A DNA stretch of 64,000 nucleotides from the NCBI GenBank assembly GCA_021209875.1, contig JAGYVD010000005.1, positions 4,130,001-4,194,000 on the forward strand. The letters are read 5' to 3'. This document shows, one piece after another, positions 1 through 13,343 of this stretch (positions are counted from its first letter, which is position 1; every line of letters starts with the position of its first letter). This stretch comes from Rosellinia necatrix. Its lineage: Eukaryota; Ascomycota; Sordariomycetes; Xylariales; Xylariaceae. The notes under the pieces are model-generated. The model was not told the origin of the DNA and did not search any database. It saw only the letters and a program-made list of their open reading frames with translations. Made by a program: the position numbers and the translations under genes.

Positions 1-3000
1 ATGCGGAGCTATATAGTTAAACTAATAAATACTTTTAAATTTTTTAATGTTTTTAAAAATTAAAGTTGTTTAATTATAGCTAATTTTTTTTTTATAATAA
101 TTATATTAAAAAAATTAACTAATTTATTTAATATTACTGTGCTTAAAAACGCTACATATAATTTTAAAAGTTTAATACTAATATTTTTATCGCAGAAAAC
201 TATAAAAACTTTCCGCAGGTTTTAAAAATACCTGTTAAAATTATTTAATAAAACAACAATATTATTATAATAAGATTTTATAACTATATGTTTAAATATA
301 ACGTTAATTTAACGTTAAACATATATATTATTATTTTTATATTTTATTATAGCGTATTTATATATAAATTAGCTTATATATATAATTATAATAAAAACTT
401 ATTATAACTATAAATAGACGTGCTATTAATAATAAAAAACAATAATATTAAATATATTTTAAAATAGCTTTTCTGCTATATAGTTTATAATTTTATTTTA
501 AGTATATATAAAATAAGCGTTTTATAAAACTATTTTATTAAAAAGCTTAATATTAACAATTATACGACTTATTTTGTTAGCTTTGTTTTTTTGTTTAAAA
601 GTTTTATTTGTTTTTAGCTTGTTTTTTTATATAATAAAAACAGGAAAAAAAAAAAAATTTTTATTTTTTAGTTTAGTATAACTTTTTTTATTTTTTAAGT
701 CTAATAACTATGTTTTTTACGACTTGTTTATTATTTTAAAAAAATAAATAAACTCTGCAGTATTAAAAAATCTCTTTTTTTTATCTAGGCTTAAAATATA
801 TTTTTATTTATTTTTTTTATAAATATATTAATATAACCTGTGTTTTTAAATATTATTTTAAATTTATTTAAAAGCTGAAAAACTTATTAACGCTAGTTTA
901 GATTGTTAAAATTATTATAAATATTAATACCTGTTTTAAAATGTTTAACTATATATTTAATATAAATAAATTTATCGGCGTTTTATTAAAGCTTTAGTTT
1001 ATATATTGCTAACTTAGCTGCTTTATAAACGTATATTTTTTTTATTTAGTATATAAAATACTTCGGATTAATAAACATAAAATATTCTAGTATTTTTTAA
1101 AAAAGTATATATATAAGCTTGTTTATATTGTTTTTAATTATTATTTTATTTATGCCGGCGTTAATAATTAATATAAATATGCTTATTTAAATATTAGCTG
1201 GCTTAAAAAACAAGTTTTGCTTGTTGTTTATTACTGCATGCTATATTAAAATAAATATATAGCTTTTAAAATTAATTATCTGTTATATTTTTATTTTAAT
1301 TTTAATATTCTAACGTTTTTTCCGTAGTATAAAATCTATAAAAATTATAACGTAGCATAATTATATAACAGTTTTATTGCAGAACATAAGTATATTAAAC
1401 TTTTTAAGGCCTAGAACATTTATATTTAAAAGTATATATGTCTGCAAGTCGTTAATTAAAACGACCTCTCGCACAAAAAATGCTGTCGCAAGTTTTTTTA
1501 TTGTTTTACCTCTGTTTTAAAAATATATAAGCATTATAATATATTTGTTTAAAATATAAAGCGTCGCGCCAAATTTTTGCAATATTAATAAAATAGCTTG
1601 TTTATAGACTTTTAATACTAAATAGTTTTTTTAAATTTATTGCTGATCTTTTAAAGTTTTAAAACACCTGGTGTTTATATAAACGTTATATTAATTTTAA
1701 TAGCTTTTTAGATTTAATATAATATAAAACTTAAAATAATTATAAAATTTAAATCTATAGCTTAAACTAAAGCTTGTTATTAACGCTTAAAATTATATAA
1801 TAAAAAATTTTTAAAATAAAATAACAGGTTATAAATATTATATAATATAATATAATTAAAAATTGTTTTATTATAAACACGTTATATATATTTATATAAT
1901 TTATTATTATTAAAAAAAAAGCAATATATTTCTAACATTTAATAAAACGTTCTATAAATAATATATAATATACTATATTAAAATAGCTGTTTTTAGTTAA
2001 TTTAATTAATAGTAGCTAATATATAATATTAAAATTTATATTTTGCTATAAAAATTCTTTATTTAATTAAAAGTTTATTTTTATAATTATGTTTATATAA
2101 AGTTTTTTAATTTATAAACCAGCTTAATAGTTTTTTACTTTGTTGTTAAAAATAATTATTATAATTATTTGTTTAATTTTTAATAGCGCTTTTATATATA
2201 TAAAATATTTTTATTATAATATATTTTAACTTTTACTGCTATAATAATTATTTAAATTAAAATAAAAATACTAATAATTAGCGTTTTAATAATATAAGGC
2301 CAGAGTTTTAATTTAGTTTAAATAATTATTAATATATTTATTAATATAATTATTTTTATTTTTATTATTTTAATACTGCTATAAATATTAAATATATAAA
2401 AAGTTATATTATAAATTATACTAGCTTTTATTATATATAATTTAGTTTTTATTATATTTTTAATAATATTATAATATATATTAAAAATTATTAGTTTTAT
2501 TATTAAAATATAATAAATAACAAAAAAAAATTATATTATTTTGCAAGCAAAATAAGTATTTTTCCCAAGCTATTTTTTTAATATACCTTTCCGTTAAAAA
2601 TCTCTGCAAAAAAATATCTATTATTATAATATTTATAAATATTATTAATTAGCTTTATATATTTATATTAAAAGTTTTAAATATTATTTAAAATTAGTTA
2701 ACTTTAATAAAGTTATAGCTTTTAATATTTTATATAACACGTTATATAAAACTAGCTATATTATAACTTTTATTAATATTATTTAAAAAAAATCGGTATA
2801 TTTAAAAACGTTTTATAGCTATAAACTATAATAGCTTAAATTAGTTGATAAGTTTTTTATAAATAGTTTAAATTATTGTTGTTTTAAATAATTCTTTGTT
2901 TATTTTTAATAATACTTAAAAATACTATATTAATATTAGTTTTAATAAATATTAAGTTTAAACTTTATAAACGTTAGCTTTATTATATTATAAAGCTAAA

Positions 3001-4320
3001 TGTTTAAGTTTATTTATAAAAATATAAACATTTATATATTTAATAGATTTTCTGTCGGCTATAACACCGGTAAAAATAAAATCTTTTGTTTTTAAGTTAA
3101 AATACTTAATATTTAATGCTTATAATAACATTAACATATTTATACGCGTTATAATTAAAAGTTGTATTATATTTTAAATGTTTTGCTGTTGTTACGCTAT
3201 AAATAACATAGCAATATTTTTAATATATTAGCTAGCTTGCTGTTAAATAGCTTTTTTTAAATAAACGCTAAACTTTTTTAGCTATAAATAAATCTTTTAT
3301 TTTAAACTTTAAAAATAAACTGTTTAAAAAATCTATAAATAAATTATTTAAAAAATTAAGTTGCTTATACTTAGTTTATATGCTTAAATAAATTTGCAAA
3401 CATAAAATATTAGCTAATAACATGTTTAAATAAAACAGGCCAAGTAATAAATTTTTTAGTACAAACGCTCCAAGTTTATAACATAATTAATTTAATATAA
3501 TAAAAAAATATAAGTTTAATTAAATTAATAAATTTTAAGCTAATAAATTTATGTTTTTATTTTTTTATAATTAACTTAATAAATAAAAAAATGCTAATAT
3601 AAGCTTATAGTAGTTATTAGCTCTATATACTTTATAAATAGCTCTCCAGCGTTTTAAAAATATATTAAATTAACGTTTTAATTTTATTTAAGCTAATAAA
3701 TAGTTGTTTTTAAGCTTAAGCTTATATAACTTATTTTTTTATTAAATATATAACTAATTATAAGTTTAAATTATTAATTAACGCAATAAAACGATAATTT
3801 ATATTTATAAACTATAATAATTAATATGTTAACAAAATATTTTTTATATTTATAGCTAAACATAATAATATTAATAATAACTAATATTTAAAAATTTTAA
3901 ATTATAAATTAAAATTTTATAAACTTCTTACGTGTTTACGCAAATATAATACACTTATATTAGTACTATTTCTATTTTAACTTTTTAACCAATTTAATAC
4001 AGCCTATAAAAGCTTATTAATATATTATATAAATATTTATTAACAGATATAATATTTATTAAAACAGCAAAATTATAATAATAAGTTTAAATAACTAGCA
4101 AATAACTTTTATAAAATTTTTAGTAAGCTTTTATAATAAAATCTTTAGCGTTTTTAAATATATTAGTTTATAATAGCTTAAAAAAACTAATTAGCTGCGG
4201 CCCAAAAAAAAAAAAAACAAATAGTAATAATGCCGAAGCAAATCGCTAACTATTAATTTATAATAAAAAAATAGATCAATTTATATATATTAAAATATAA
4301 AAAAAATAAATAAGTCCAAG
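1..4320. repeat. AT-rich RIP-type block (left)
   Basis: The stretch is composed almost wholly of A and T, with dense TpA, TTTAAA and TATA-like words, very few C or G, and stops in all frames. No ORF of useful length exists. This composition is what RIP (C-to-T in duplicated DNA) leaves in ascomycete transposons, so the block is probably decayed transposable-element DNA. By eye the + strand looks richer in T than A. No terminal repeats or intact coding domain could be recognised. The change to normal composition is sharp, around 4,310 to 4,330. The RIP origin is inferred from composition only. Confidence 0.8.
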
Positions 4321-5183
4321 CCCTCGCACTACAGCTACTATATACTAAGTATTACATGTGGGTCTCCGTAGTAGGTCTCCCTGCCAAAATAAGTGCTAGG
4401 GTAAGTGCTACAGAAAATATATGAAAGAATAGGTAACTATTGCCTACCTATGATATCTCCTTCCTACTTACACTACGTGAGTTAGTGTGCTTACCAGAGC
4501 CAACTGTGGCTGGTGTGTCACTCCCCACATACATTATTACATTACCTAACATCCCGCCACACCGCCACTTCTGGGCAGGTACTTACTTAGGTACCCAGGT
4601 ACCTCCTAGGCACGCTAAGGCTACCTACCCAGGTAGGGATATTATAGAGACCGATGATTGCCTGTAGCTTCCACTCCTCTGTAAATCAAATACAATACCC
4701 TTTCTTCCATCCCGACGTAAGTCAGAACTTGCAGTGAGGTAGGAAGACACGCATGGAACTTCATATTATTGATTATATATCGTTGGCCTTTGTGCTGGGA
4801 TTGAGAAACCCACGCTAAGGCAAGACTTCCAAGTTCGTGTCGGGATCGCGGTAGGCTGCCGGTAGCTAGCTCTCTTCCCAAGCTACCTTACTTCACTCAC
4901 CTTATTTGGCTGTGGTAAAGAGAGCCCGGGATAGCAACCGCTCACTCAACATTGCTATGCTCATCCAACAAGATCTCTCGGTGAGCTAATCTGATAACGG
5001 CTCGGCAGAAACAGATAGTCTACTACGCATTCAATTCCTCCGGCTTTGGCACTCACTCCGGCTCTAGCACTCCGGCTTTGGCACTCCGGCTCTTCCAGCC
5101 ACTATCTATTATCCACTATCTATTATTCTGCCGAGAGGGAGTCCTGGGTGTAGCTAGCAACGACACCGGTTGGTGGCAGCAAG
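4321..5183. other. Intergenic, upstream of rad3
   Basis: This is the transition from the AT-rich block to the first gene. It contains TACCTA/TAGGTA-type motifs (about 4,560-4,640). Just before rad3 there is a short imperfect tandem of a CTCCGGCTTTGGCA-like unit (about 5,037-5,096), followed by two near-copies of CCACTATCTATTAT. Small ORFs here have no coding character. It presumably holds the rad3 promoter, but no clear TATA box was picked out. Confidence 0.6.
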
Positions 5184-7672
5184 ATGAAGTTCTTCATAGA
5201 TGACCTCCCCGTTCTCTTCCCGTACCCTCGAATATATCCTGAGCAATATGCATACATGTGCGACCTCAAGAGGACCCTGGACGCAGGCGGCCACTGCGTC
5301 TTGGAAATGCCGTCGGGTACAGGCAAGACCGTCTCTCTGCTCTCCCTCATTGTTGCCTATCAACAGCACTACCCCGAGCATCGTAAGCTCATCTATTGCT
5401 CACGTACCATGTCCGAGATCGAGAAGGCCCTGGCCGAGCTGAAGGCTCTTATGAAGTTCCGTGCCGATGAGTTGGGTCATGTCGAGGATTTCCGGGGCCT
5501 TGGTCTGACCAGTCGCAAGAACCTCTGCCTCCACCCTAGCGTCAAGAGGGAAAAGAGCGGCGCTGTTGTCGACGCACGCTGTAGGAGTTTAACGGCCGGC
5601 TTCGTAAGGGAGAAGAAGGAGAAGGGGGAGAGCGTCGAAACCTGTATTTATCACGACAATCTCGACCTGCTCGAAGCGCATAACCTCATTCCCAACGGAG
5701 TCTGGACGCTAGACGGTTTACTGAGATACGGAGAGCAACACAAGCAGTGTCCCTACTTCACTGCAAGGCGCATGGTAAGTCCCCACTGTCCCGGGCCGGT
5801 ACCTTGAGGCCGGGATACAGACCCAATCGTTTGACACATCAAGCTTATATGTTGAAATATTCTTAGATGCAATATTGCAATGTCATCATTTACTCATACC
5901 ACTACTTGCTAGATCCCAAGATAGCCGAGCGCGTCTCTAAGGAACTCTCTAAGGATTGCATCGTCGTTTTCGACGAGGCACACAATATTGATAACGTATG
6001 CATCGAATCTCTAAGTACCGATATCACCGAAGACTCTCTGCGCAAAGCAACCCGAGGCGCCGCCAATCTAGAGCGGAAAATCGCCGAGATGAAGGAGACG
6101 GACAGGGAGCAACTCGAAAACGAATACCAGAAGCTTGTTGAGGGCCTCCGTGACGCCGACGAGGCTCGTCAGGAGGACACCTTCATGACAAATCCAGCAT
6201 TACCCGACGACCTCCTCAAGGAAGCCGTGCCCGGCAACATTCGAAGGGCCGAGCACTTTACAGCTTTTCTGAAAAGATTTATAGAGTATCTTAAAACCCG
6301 TATGAAGGTCCGGCAAGTTATATCTGAAACCCCACCGTCCTTCTTGTCGCATTTAAAGGAGCATACATTCATCGAGAAGAAGCCCCTACGGTTCTGCGCC
6401 GAGAGATTAACCTCACTCGTGAGGACTCTTGAGCTCACCAATATCGAAGATTATCAACCCCTTCAAGAGGTTGCCACGTTTGCCACTTTGGTGGCCACCT
6501 ATGAGAAGGGCTTTTTACTCATTCTAGAACCCTTTGAATCCGATACGGCCGAGGTCCCTAATCCGGTCCTTCACTTCACTTGTCTCGATGCCGCTATCGC
6601 CATCAAACCCGTGTTTGATAGGTTCAGCTCTGTTATTATCACCTCTGGTACTATGTCCCCACTAGAGATGTACCCCAAAATGCTCGGCTTTTCCACGGTC
6701 GTTCAGGAGTCGTACACTATGACTCTAGCCAGGCGGTCGTTCTTGCCGATGATTGTTACTCGCGGCAGTGACCAGGCACCTGTTTCAACCAGTTTCCAGG
6801 TCCGCAACGAGCCAAGTGTGGTTCGAAACTATGGCAACCTCTTGACCGAGTTTGCCAGGGTCACCCCTGACGGTATGGTCGTCTTTTTCCCGTCCTACCT
6901 GTATATGGAATCCATCATTAGCATGTGGCAAGGCATGGGTATTCTGGACGAAGTTTGGAAATATAAGCTCATATTGGTCGAAACACCCGACGCGCAAGAA
7001 ACCTCGCTCGCGCTTGAGACCTATCGCACCGCGTGCTGCAATGGAAGGGGCGCGGTCTTGCTGTGCGTCGCCCGTGGCAAGGTCTCGGAGGGTATCGATT
7101 TCGACCACCAGTACGGCCGAACCGTGTTGTGCATCGGCGTCCCGTTCCAATATACGGAATCCCGCATACTCAAGGCGAGGCTCGAGTTCCTGCGGGAGAC
7201 CTATCGCATCCGCGAAAACGACTTCCTCTCCTTCGACGCCATGCGGCACGCCGCGCAGTGCCTGGGGCGTGTGCTCCGAGGCAAGGACGACTACGGGATC
7301 ATGGTGCTGGCGGACCGCCGATTCCAGAAGAAGCGGCCGCAGCTGCCCAAGTGGATCAACGAGACGATGCAGAACGTCGACGGCAACCTCAGCACGGACA
7401 TGGCCATCATCACGGCGCAGCGGTTCCTGAGGGACATGGCGCGGCCCTTCAAGTCCAAGGACCAGGAGGGGATCAGCATGTGGAGCCTGCAGGACCTGAA
7501 GGCGCACCAGCAGAAAGTCGACGAAGAGAGGATCAAGGAGCTGCAGAGCCGCGGCGACGAGGTCCTGATCGAGGCCCTGCGGAAGGCGCAGGCGCAGCAG
7601 GCCTACGACGACGACTACGATATGGACGACGACGATCTCGACGAGGGCATGATGCAACTCGATGGTGCGTAG
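5184..7672 (+). CDS. rad3: TFIIH DNA helicase Rad3/XPD
   Basis: This is the 5'-to-3' superfamily 2 DNA helicase of TFIIH, which opens DNA in nucleotide excision repair and is part of the RNA polymerase II initiation complex. There are two exons, 5184-5774 and 5867-7672, joined across a 92-nt GTAAGT..TTAG intron. The product is 798 aa (yeast Rad3 about 778). Walker A GTGKT lies at residues 45-49. The four Fe-S cluster cysteines are at 115, 133, 154 and 189, matching the human spacing. The DEAH box is at 233-236. Motif VI reads QCLGRVLRGKDDYG. The C-terminus is a strongly acidic Asp-rich tail. The start is the first ATG and gives the canonical MKFFIDDLPVLFPY opening. The gene converges on prp3 with about 350 bp between the stops. 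All key motifs are intact. Confidence 0.97.
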
Positions 7673-8019
7673 TTTACGCCGGGCGTCGTCGGATCTAATT
7701 TTCGACCGGTAGTACCTGCGCCGGGCGTGGAGGAAGCAGATACGATAGATAGATCGCGTAGGATTGATTCTCTTAGGGCGTTTGGCGTGGAGACGGACTG
7801 GTCGCTATTTAGTATAGAGAAAAACGCAAAAGATGTATTTTTCTTGCTTTTTTTTTTTTGTCCTCCTAGGACGGAACTCGCGACGGACGGGTCTTTATAT
7901 AGACAGACAGGCGAGGAAAAACAGGAGACGAATCGAATAATAGAATAGTAGTGGAAAAAACAAGAAATGCTTCCCATTTTTTTTTTTTTTTTCATTGTAT
8001 GGATGATTGATTAAATAAA
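7673..8019. other. Convergent 3' intergenic (rad3/prp3)
   Basis: This 347-bp spacer separates two convergent stops and must hold both 3' UTRs. It has T runs at about 7,849-7,860 and 7,976-7,992 on the + strand. An ORF crossing it on the minus strand is low-complexity and not credible. Confidence 0.6.
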
Positions 8020-9580
8020 CTATGTAGTGGATTTGGCCATATTCCAGAAGCTCTCCAGCTTCGCCCTCGACAGCGCCTGGCGGGCCTCGGCGTCCGTCTC
8101 ACACACGCGCGACTTGAAGGCGTGGAAGGCCTGGGACTTGACCTCGCCCTCGAAGAGCAGCTGGCACTTGTTGAGGGCCAGGTCTTTCAGGTCGCCCTTG
8201 TCGTCCTCGGCCTTGAGCCAGTCCCGGAGGCCCTCGGCCTGGGCCTCCCTGTCGCGCGGCGGGGCGTTCTCGGTCCAGTCGATGCGGTTGAGCATGAGCT
8301 TCTTGTACTGCTTGGTGCTGTGCTCGCCGCCCTCGACGATGACGAGGTTCTGCTTGGGATGGAGGATGACGAGGCCCTTGAGGTCGTGCTGCTCGGCGTT
8401 CTTGCTGACCTTGAACCGGTGCTGGCCGTTGGCGAGGCTGCCGACCTTGAACGCCAGCATGTGCACCCCGCGGGCCACGTCCCGCTCCTGGTTGCGCGCC
8501 AGCTTCTCGTGCCGCTGCTCCTTGGTCAGCCGGCGCTCCTCGTTCGTCTCCAGGTGCTTCGCGTGCCGGTCCGCGATCTCCCGGTTCACGCGCGCCTCGA
8601 CCGCCGTCGGGTCCTTGACGGCCTCCTCGCCCAGCACGCGCATGAGGTTTCCTTTCTTGATCTTCGGCGGCGGCGCGGGGACTAGTCCGACTATGTAGCG
8701 AAGAGTATGTTAGCCGGGATCAGCGGATAAAGGGAGACTAGGGGTATGAAGAGTAAGGGGGGGGCTTACGGCGGATCTTGGCTTGCTCCTCTTTCAGGTC
8801 GGCCATACGGCGCTGCCGGCGTAGCTTGGCCTGCTCGTTCGTCGTCAAGTACATTGGTTTCGGCTCTGGTATGTGCTGGTCTTGGGGCGGCTCGATAGCG
8901 ACGGGGTGTTGAATGTAGCTAGTGATGATAGTGTCTTCGGTGTCTACCTTGAGCGCGGCTGGGCTATCGATATCGTCGTAGTTGCTCCCGTTGACGAGGC
9001 CCTCGTCCCACCACTCGATGTCCGGGGGGGCCTCGACCACGAAGTTCTTCTCGACGTCGATGTCCTCGTCTATGCCGGCCTTCCGGGTCTGCGCGGCGAT
9101 CTTCTTCTTCAGGGCCTCGAGGGCGGCCTGGCGGCGCAGCGCGTTGGCCTGCTGGATGTACTTGCCCTTCTGGTTGAAGACGAGCTGGCGCGACTGCCGC
9201 GGCTTGGCCGTCGGGGCGCTGAGGCTGGCGTCGTAGTACGGATTGCTCTTGATCTCCTCGGTGGAGGGGCCCGATAGATCGAGGGGCTTCGACTGTTTCG
9301 GCTGGGCGGTCGTGGAGGAGGAGGAGAAGGACGCTTTCAGAGACGGCTTCGAGCCGCCGTCGCTGGACTTCGGGGTCGGCTTCCACTGGCTGAGGTCCTC
9401 GAGGGCGGGATGCAGCCCGACGTTCAGGCCGCCCTTGGCCTTGCTGGACCCGATGGCCGCCGACACACGCGCTTTGAGGGCGGCGAGCTTCGCTGCCTTG
9501 TCTACGCCGCTCTCGGGCTTCTGGATGCGAGATGCGCCATCGTTGCGGGGACCGAGCCCGGGCGAGGCGCGTCTGTCCAT
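8020..9580 (-). CDS. prp3: U4/U6 snRNP splicing factor Prp3
   Basis: Prp3 is a component of the U4/U6 and U4/U6.U5 snRNP that holds the U4/U6 duplex before spliceosome activation. Exons run 9580-8770 and 8690-8020, with a 79-nt intron (GTAAGC..ATAG, phase 1). The product is 493 aa. The junction restores KIRLGLVPAPPPKIKKGNLMRVLG, which closely matches the Prp3 core preceding the conserved PRP3 domain (NLMRVLGEEAVKDPTAVEARV). The C-terminal third corresponds to the DUF1115 ferredoxin-like domain, including VIVEGG and LMLNRIDW. The N-terminal 270 residues are Ser/Lys/Ala-rich and less conserved. The start is the first ATG, just downstream of a CTGT microsatellite in the leader. The other gene-length frames here are antisense shadows. 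Confidence 0.95.
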
Positions 9581-9586
9581 CGCACG

Positions 9587-9646
9587 ATGTCTGTCTGTCT
9601 GTCTGTTCTGTCTGTCTGTTCTGTCTGTCTGTTCTGTCTGTTCTGG
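9587..9646. repeat. CTGT/TCTG microsatellite in prp3 leader
   Basis: This is a run of TGTCTGTCTGT units broken by TTCTG, immediately upstream of the prp3 start codon on the complementary strand. It probably lies in the 5' UTR, where length variation could alter the leader. No function is shown. Confidence 0.85.
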
Positions 9647-10458
9647 GCGGAGGGAGGGAACCAGTCGACCTCGGGGGAGATGATAATTATATCAGATGAG
9701 CCCGCTTGTAGTTAACTGATTCGATTGGTATCGTGGGGAATATCCGAGGCTGTGGGTAATGCGGTGGTTGATCTCAACATTGATGGGATCAGAATGACGG
9801 CTCTAAGATTCAAAGAAATATCTAAGTAAGAGGTACCTAATCTACTAACAACCTACCTACCTAGGTAGCTACTATAATTTGCCTCCAAGTATGGGCAGGT
9901 ATGCATGCATGCCTGGGTATGTAGCTAAGCCCTATCAAGATAGCGTTTGGCTCTACAAAATATCATTGGCCAAACAGGTAACAAGTACTTACGTCCTTCT
10001 CCACTAGCTGATCTGTCAGTGTACCTACCTACAAGACTTAGTTATGGTAATCGTCACGATGCTTGGATAATATGGCAGAATTTACGCTGTTCATCCCACG
10101 TCAGGAATTAATCGTGTCATGTATATACCACCACTTGGGTTACATTACTTCCTATGCTGTTCCCCATAATCCATTTAGTCAGAGACTCTTGACCACAATG
10201 GGTTCGGATAAATCACATCCTAGAACATCCTACTAGAACATCCTCCTAGGCCGCTTTAGAGGTGCTTGGAGTCTACTCTCAGTCTTAACCAGGGGAGAAT
10301 CTTTTGTTTCTTGATGTTTAACATCCCAATAAGACCCTAGCCGCCGAACCGGTATGCCTCGGATGTCAAGGACCCCCTTCGAAAAAGTTGAACAAATTAG
10401 CGCGAATCCGACGTCAGGCTAACTAAAGCGAGCCAGAGACAAGCTCCACGACTAGTCA
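9647..10458. other. Intergenic, prp3 to HET gene
   Basis: About 810 bp between the prp3 5' end and the HET gene 3' end. It contains the dispersed CCTACCTAGGTAGG-type motif near 9,846-9,866 and short repeats of AGAACATCC near 10,220-10,245. No coding sequence is seen. Confidence 0.6.
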
Positions 10459-13343
10459 TTAAAAGATCGTTATCGACACTATGGGATCATTTCTCGTTAC
10501 CGGGCCCCACGATTCATCACCACCTACGCGTAGAACATTGTCTCCCAGCGGGCCATCCAGCTCGGGATTGTAGGGCCTCGGTTTCTTCGCAGCCGAGTGG
10601 CCGTGGCGCTTCACAAATTGACCAACCCCTATCCGTACGGCGGCATTTACGGACTTGTGATAGAGAGGTTGGCCCTTTTCTTTCCAGTGTTCTCGCAGCT
10701 TCCGGTGCGTCTCCTCGGAAATCACCACTGGTTGCGATGCCCGCACTGCTGGGTCTTCACTCGTCTTGTCCCCTTTGAGCCAGATAGTAGTATTTCCCTT
10801 CGGCATTTCCCGATCGTTCCGGTTGATGTCCTCAGTAGTTAGGATATTTTTGGGGACAAGCCTCTGCTGGTCCTCATTCCCCGCGTCGTCTCGGTACGGC
10901 TCGGTATCTTTGCCCTTGATGATGAGGGCATTGGCAGGATCGAGGAATAACGCGTAACAGGGGAACTGAAGGGGCTCACTAGGCATGTCAAGGTGAACTG
11001 CTCCGGTGCAAACACCACGGTGGTCCGCAAATTCGATCTCTACTGGGATCCCGTGTCGGTCCCAGGGCTCCGGGGAGTTGTGGGACTTTATCTCGTAGAT
11101 CGGCCCCTGCCTGTAATGTCAGTAAATTCACATATCTTGCAGCCGACAGCACCAGAACCTTACACAAAGCTCTGCTCTACCATCTGATACCCTGCCAAAC
11201 TCGTCGGAACCAGCCGGCTCTATGCGGTAGTCCTCCAAGTGGGCGACGAGATTGCTATAACTCAGTGCATTAAACTTAACGGGGGCGTCAATCGAAGCCC
11301 ACGACCATGATGGCGCTCGGTACTTTCTCGGCCGGCTGACAGTTCCAACCACTTTTCCCTTGATAGGTCGCCTGCCATGATCTTTGCCATCATTCTCAAA
11401 GCTTTCCTCCCGTGCATATACACGCCAGCAGAGATCCTCCATGAAATGTCTTCCCCATAAACCAGCAATGTAGGTGTCGCTCGTCTCCTCCGCAATCACC
11501 CGAGCCACACCCGCAATTGCGGGGAGCTTGTCCTGGTCAACCGTCAGATTCTTCTTGGAGTAGTTCTCTATAATGGAAAGCCAGCCGCCCTTCCACCGCC
11601 GTCCTGGAACGGGGCCGGTTGCGTATTCCCCAACTGTGAACGATACTCCGGAGGATCTTGGTAGTCCGTGTTCTTCGGATGGGATTCGTTCAGTTGCTAG
11701 TAGTTGTTTCATGCTGAATGGGATGTCTAGGAATTTAAAACCATCCTCCGAGACCAGCTGGAATTCGCACTCAAAGTACATCTGATCAGTCGCGTAATGG
11801 ATGACCCTCGGCGATAACAACCGCTCCTGGAGCGTCCAGCCCCGGCTACTGAGCGGCTCTGTAGCTATCGGATCAAATCGTCTCCCAAAAGTGCCGATAT
11901 GTGTTCGCTGTGGCGTATGAAAACTGGAGCCTGGAAGCCACTCCTCAAAGAGTTGTATCTGACTCTGCACTCCTGGTTGCGCCGTGTGGTTGAAACTGAG
12001 CGTGCAACTACGTGAGCCTGTCGCCTCTCTAGGGATATCGTACCCGAGAGATAACGTTGGAGGAGACACGTAAGAATCGTTCTTTCTCTCAGGGAAACAG
12101 CCTGAGTAACTGTCGGTAGATGCCGAGGCGGAGATGGTGAGGTATGCATTCCTGTAGATCTCGGCCATTCTGGAAGATTCTCTCTCCCAGTCGGGAGCAT
12201 CGTCTTGGATGATACACAGGCAGTCAACCCAGAGATACCTGACGCCCAGGCGCTTTGTAATTTCAATGGCATCCTGGAAAGTATTTGGGAGCAAGGAGAT
12301 CGCAATTCCTTCCTTAAGATCTTCAATCGTCTCTCCTGTGGTCATCAGCCTAGACGAAGCCCCCCAGCAGTGGCTTAGGGCTATATATCTTCCTCTCTGT
12401 CCTTTGGATTCAAACAGGGTCACACCACGATCATACGCGAAAACATCGACAACCCTACTCGGAAGTTTAGGATTGAGCGGAGGTGTCCCGCAGCATGGAT
12501 GATGGGAGCTGCACTCCTTAATCCAGCTCTCGAGTCGACTAAAAGCGATATCGCTGTTTGAGTTCATTTCTCGCAAACGCCCTGGGATACCCTTCGAGAT
12601 GGGGCTCTCTGTCGACATCAAACACCGCGGGATCATTATTATTGAGCATAAACGGGACAAATAAGGGCCACACACTCACCCTCGGTCGTACATACTCCAA
12701 TTGCGCTACCTCGGAGGCTAATAGACCCAGGGTCGAGATCGAAAACGTCAAAGTGACTTTGAGAACGCGCGAATCGAGCTCCCACACCCATAAACCACAA
12801 GTGAGAATCATCGCCCTGCCCTTTCGGCTTAGAACCCGCCCACCAATTCCCATAAAGCCACACAGGCAAGTCAGGCAAGTCAGGCAAGTCATCACCGGGA
12901 CCTTCAATCTCCAACGTCTCTAAACTCGGAGGCTCATCATCTTCTTTTTGTATATGCTTGAAATCGGCATCAAAGACGCCCGTTGGACTGATGACTGGGC
13001 GGCCAGCACCGGTTCTATAATCCGTGCTGCTCTCGGGCATGCAGGAACCCATCTCTTTGGTATACATGATATCCCGAACACTTCCCCGGTCGTGGTAGTC
13101 GACGGCATGGGACTGCCGCCAGTAGCCTCTTCCATGCCGAGTTCCGCGGGAATCTCTGTAATTTGAGATGGCGGCGCGGAGCACCATCTCGCAGAGGATG
13201 CAAGACTGGGCGGATTCTTCGAGCGCCTTTCGAGTCTTGTGGTGCGGGGTTCCCCGGACATCCTCTGCCTGCAGCTTGAGCCAAGGCACTTTGGTGCAAA
13301 CATCACATATCCTAGTCGGCGAAAGCTGGGTCCCCAGGTCCAT
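10459..13343 (-). CDS. HET-domain (heterokaryon incompatibility-type) protein
   Basis: Predicted member of the fungal HET family, whose members act in self/non-self recognition and cell death; the role of this copy is unknown. Three exons were deduced: 13343-12680, 12608-11164 and 11106-10459, with introns of 71 nt (GTGAGT..ACAG) and 57 nt (GTAAGG..GCAG). All phases close, giving 918 aa. Near the N-terminus are two CxxC pairs (C13/C16 and C48/C51), a common lead-in to HET proteins. The HET core spans about 295-385: YIALSHCWG, LGVRYLWVDCLCIIQDD, RMAEIYRNAYLTISASAS. SSRGWTLQERLLSPRVIHY follows near 474. The last exon, about 215 aa, extends past the usual core and has no recognised domain. The second intron is less certain than the first, because a stop inside it would otherwise end the protein with CRLQDM. 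No nonsense mutations are seen. Confidence 0.88.

Noticed and set aside
6785..7657. 290-codon minus-strand ORF inside rad3
   Set aside because: It lies fully antisense to the conserved Rad3 exon; its Leu/Val/Arg/His-rich sequence is the shadow of GC-rich codons.
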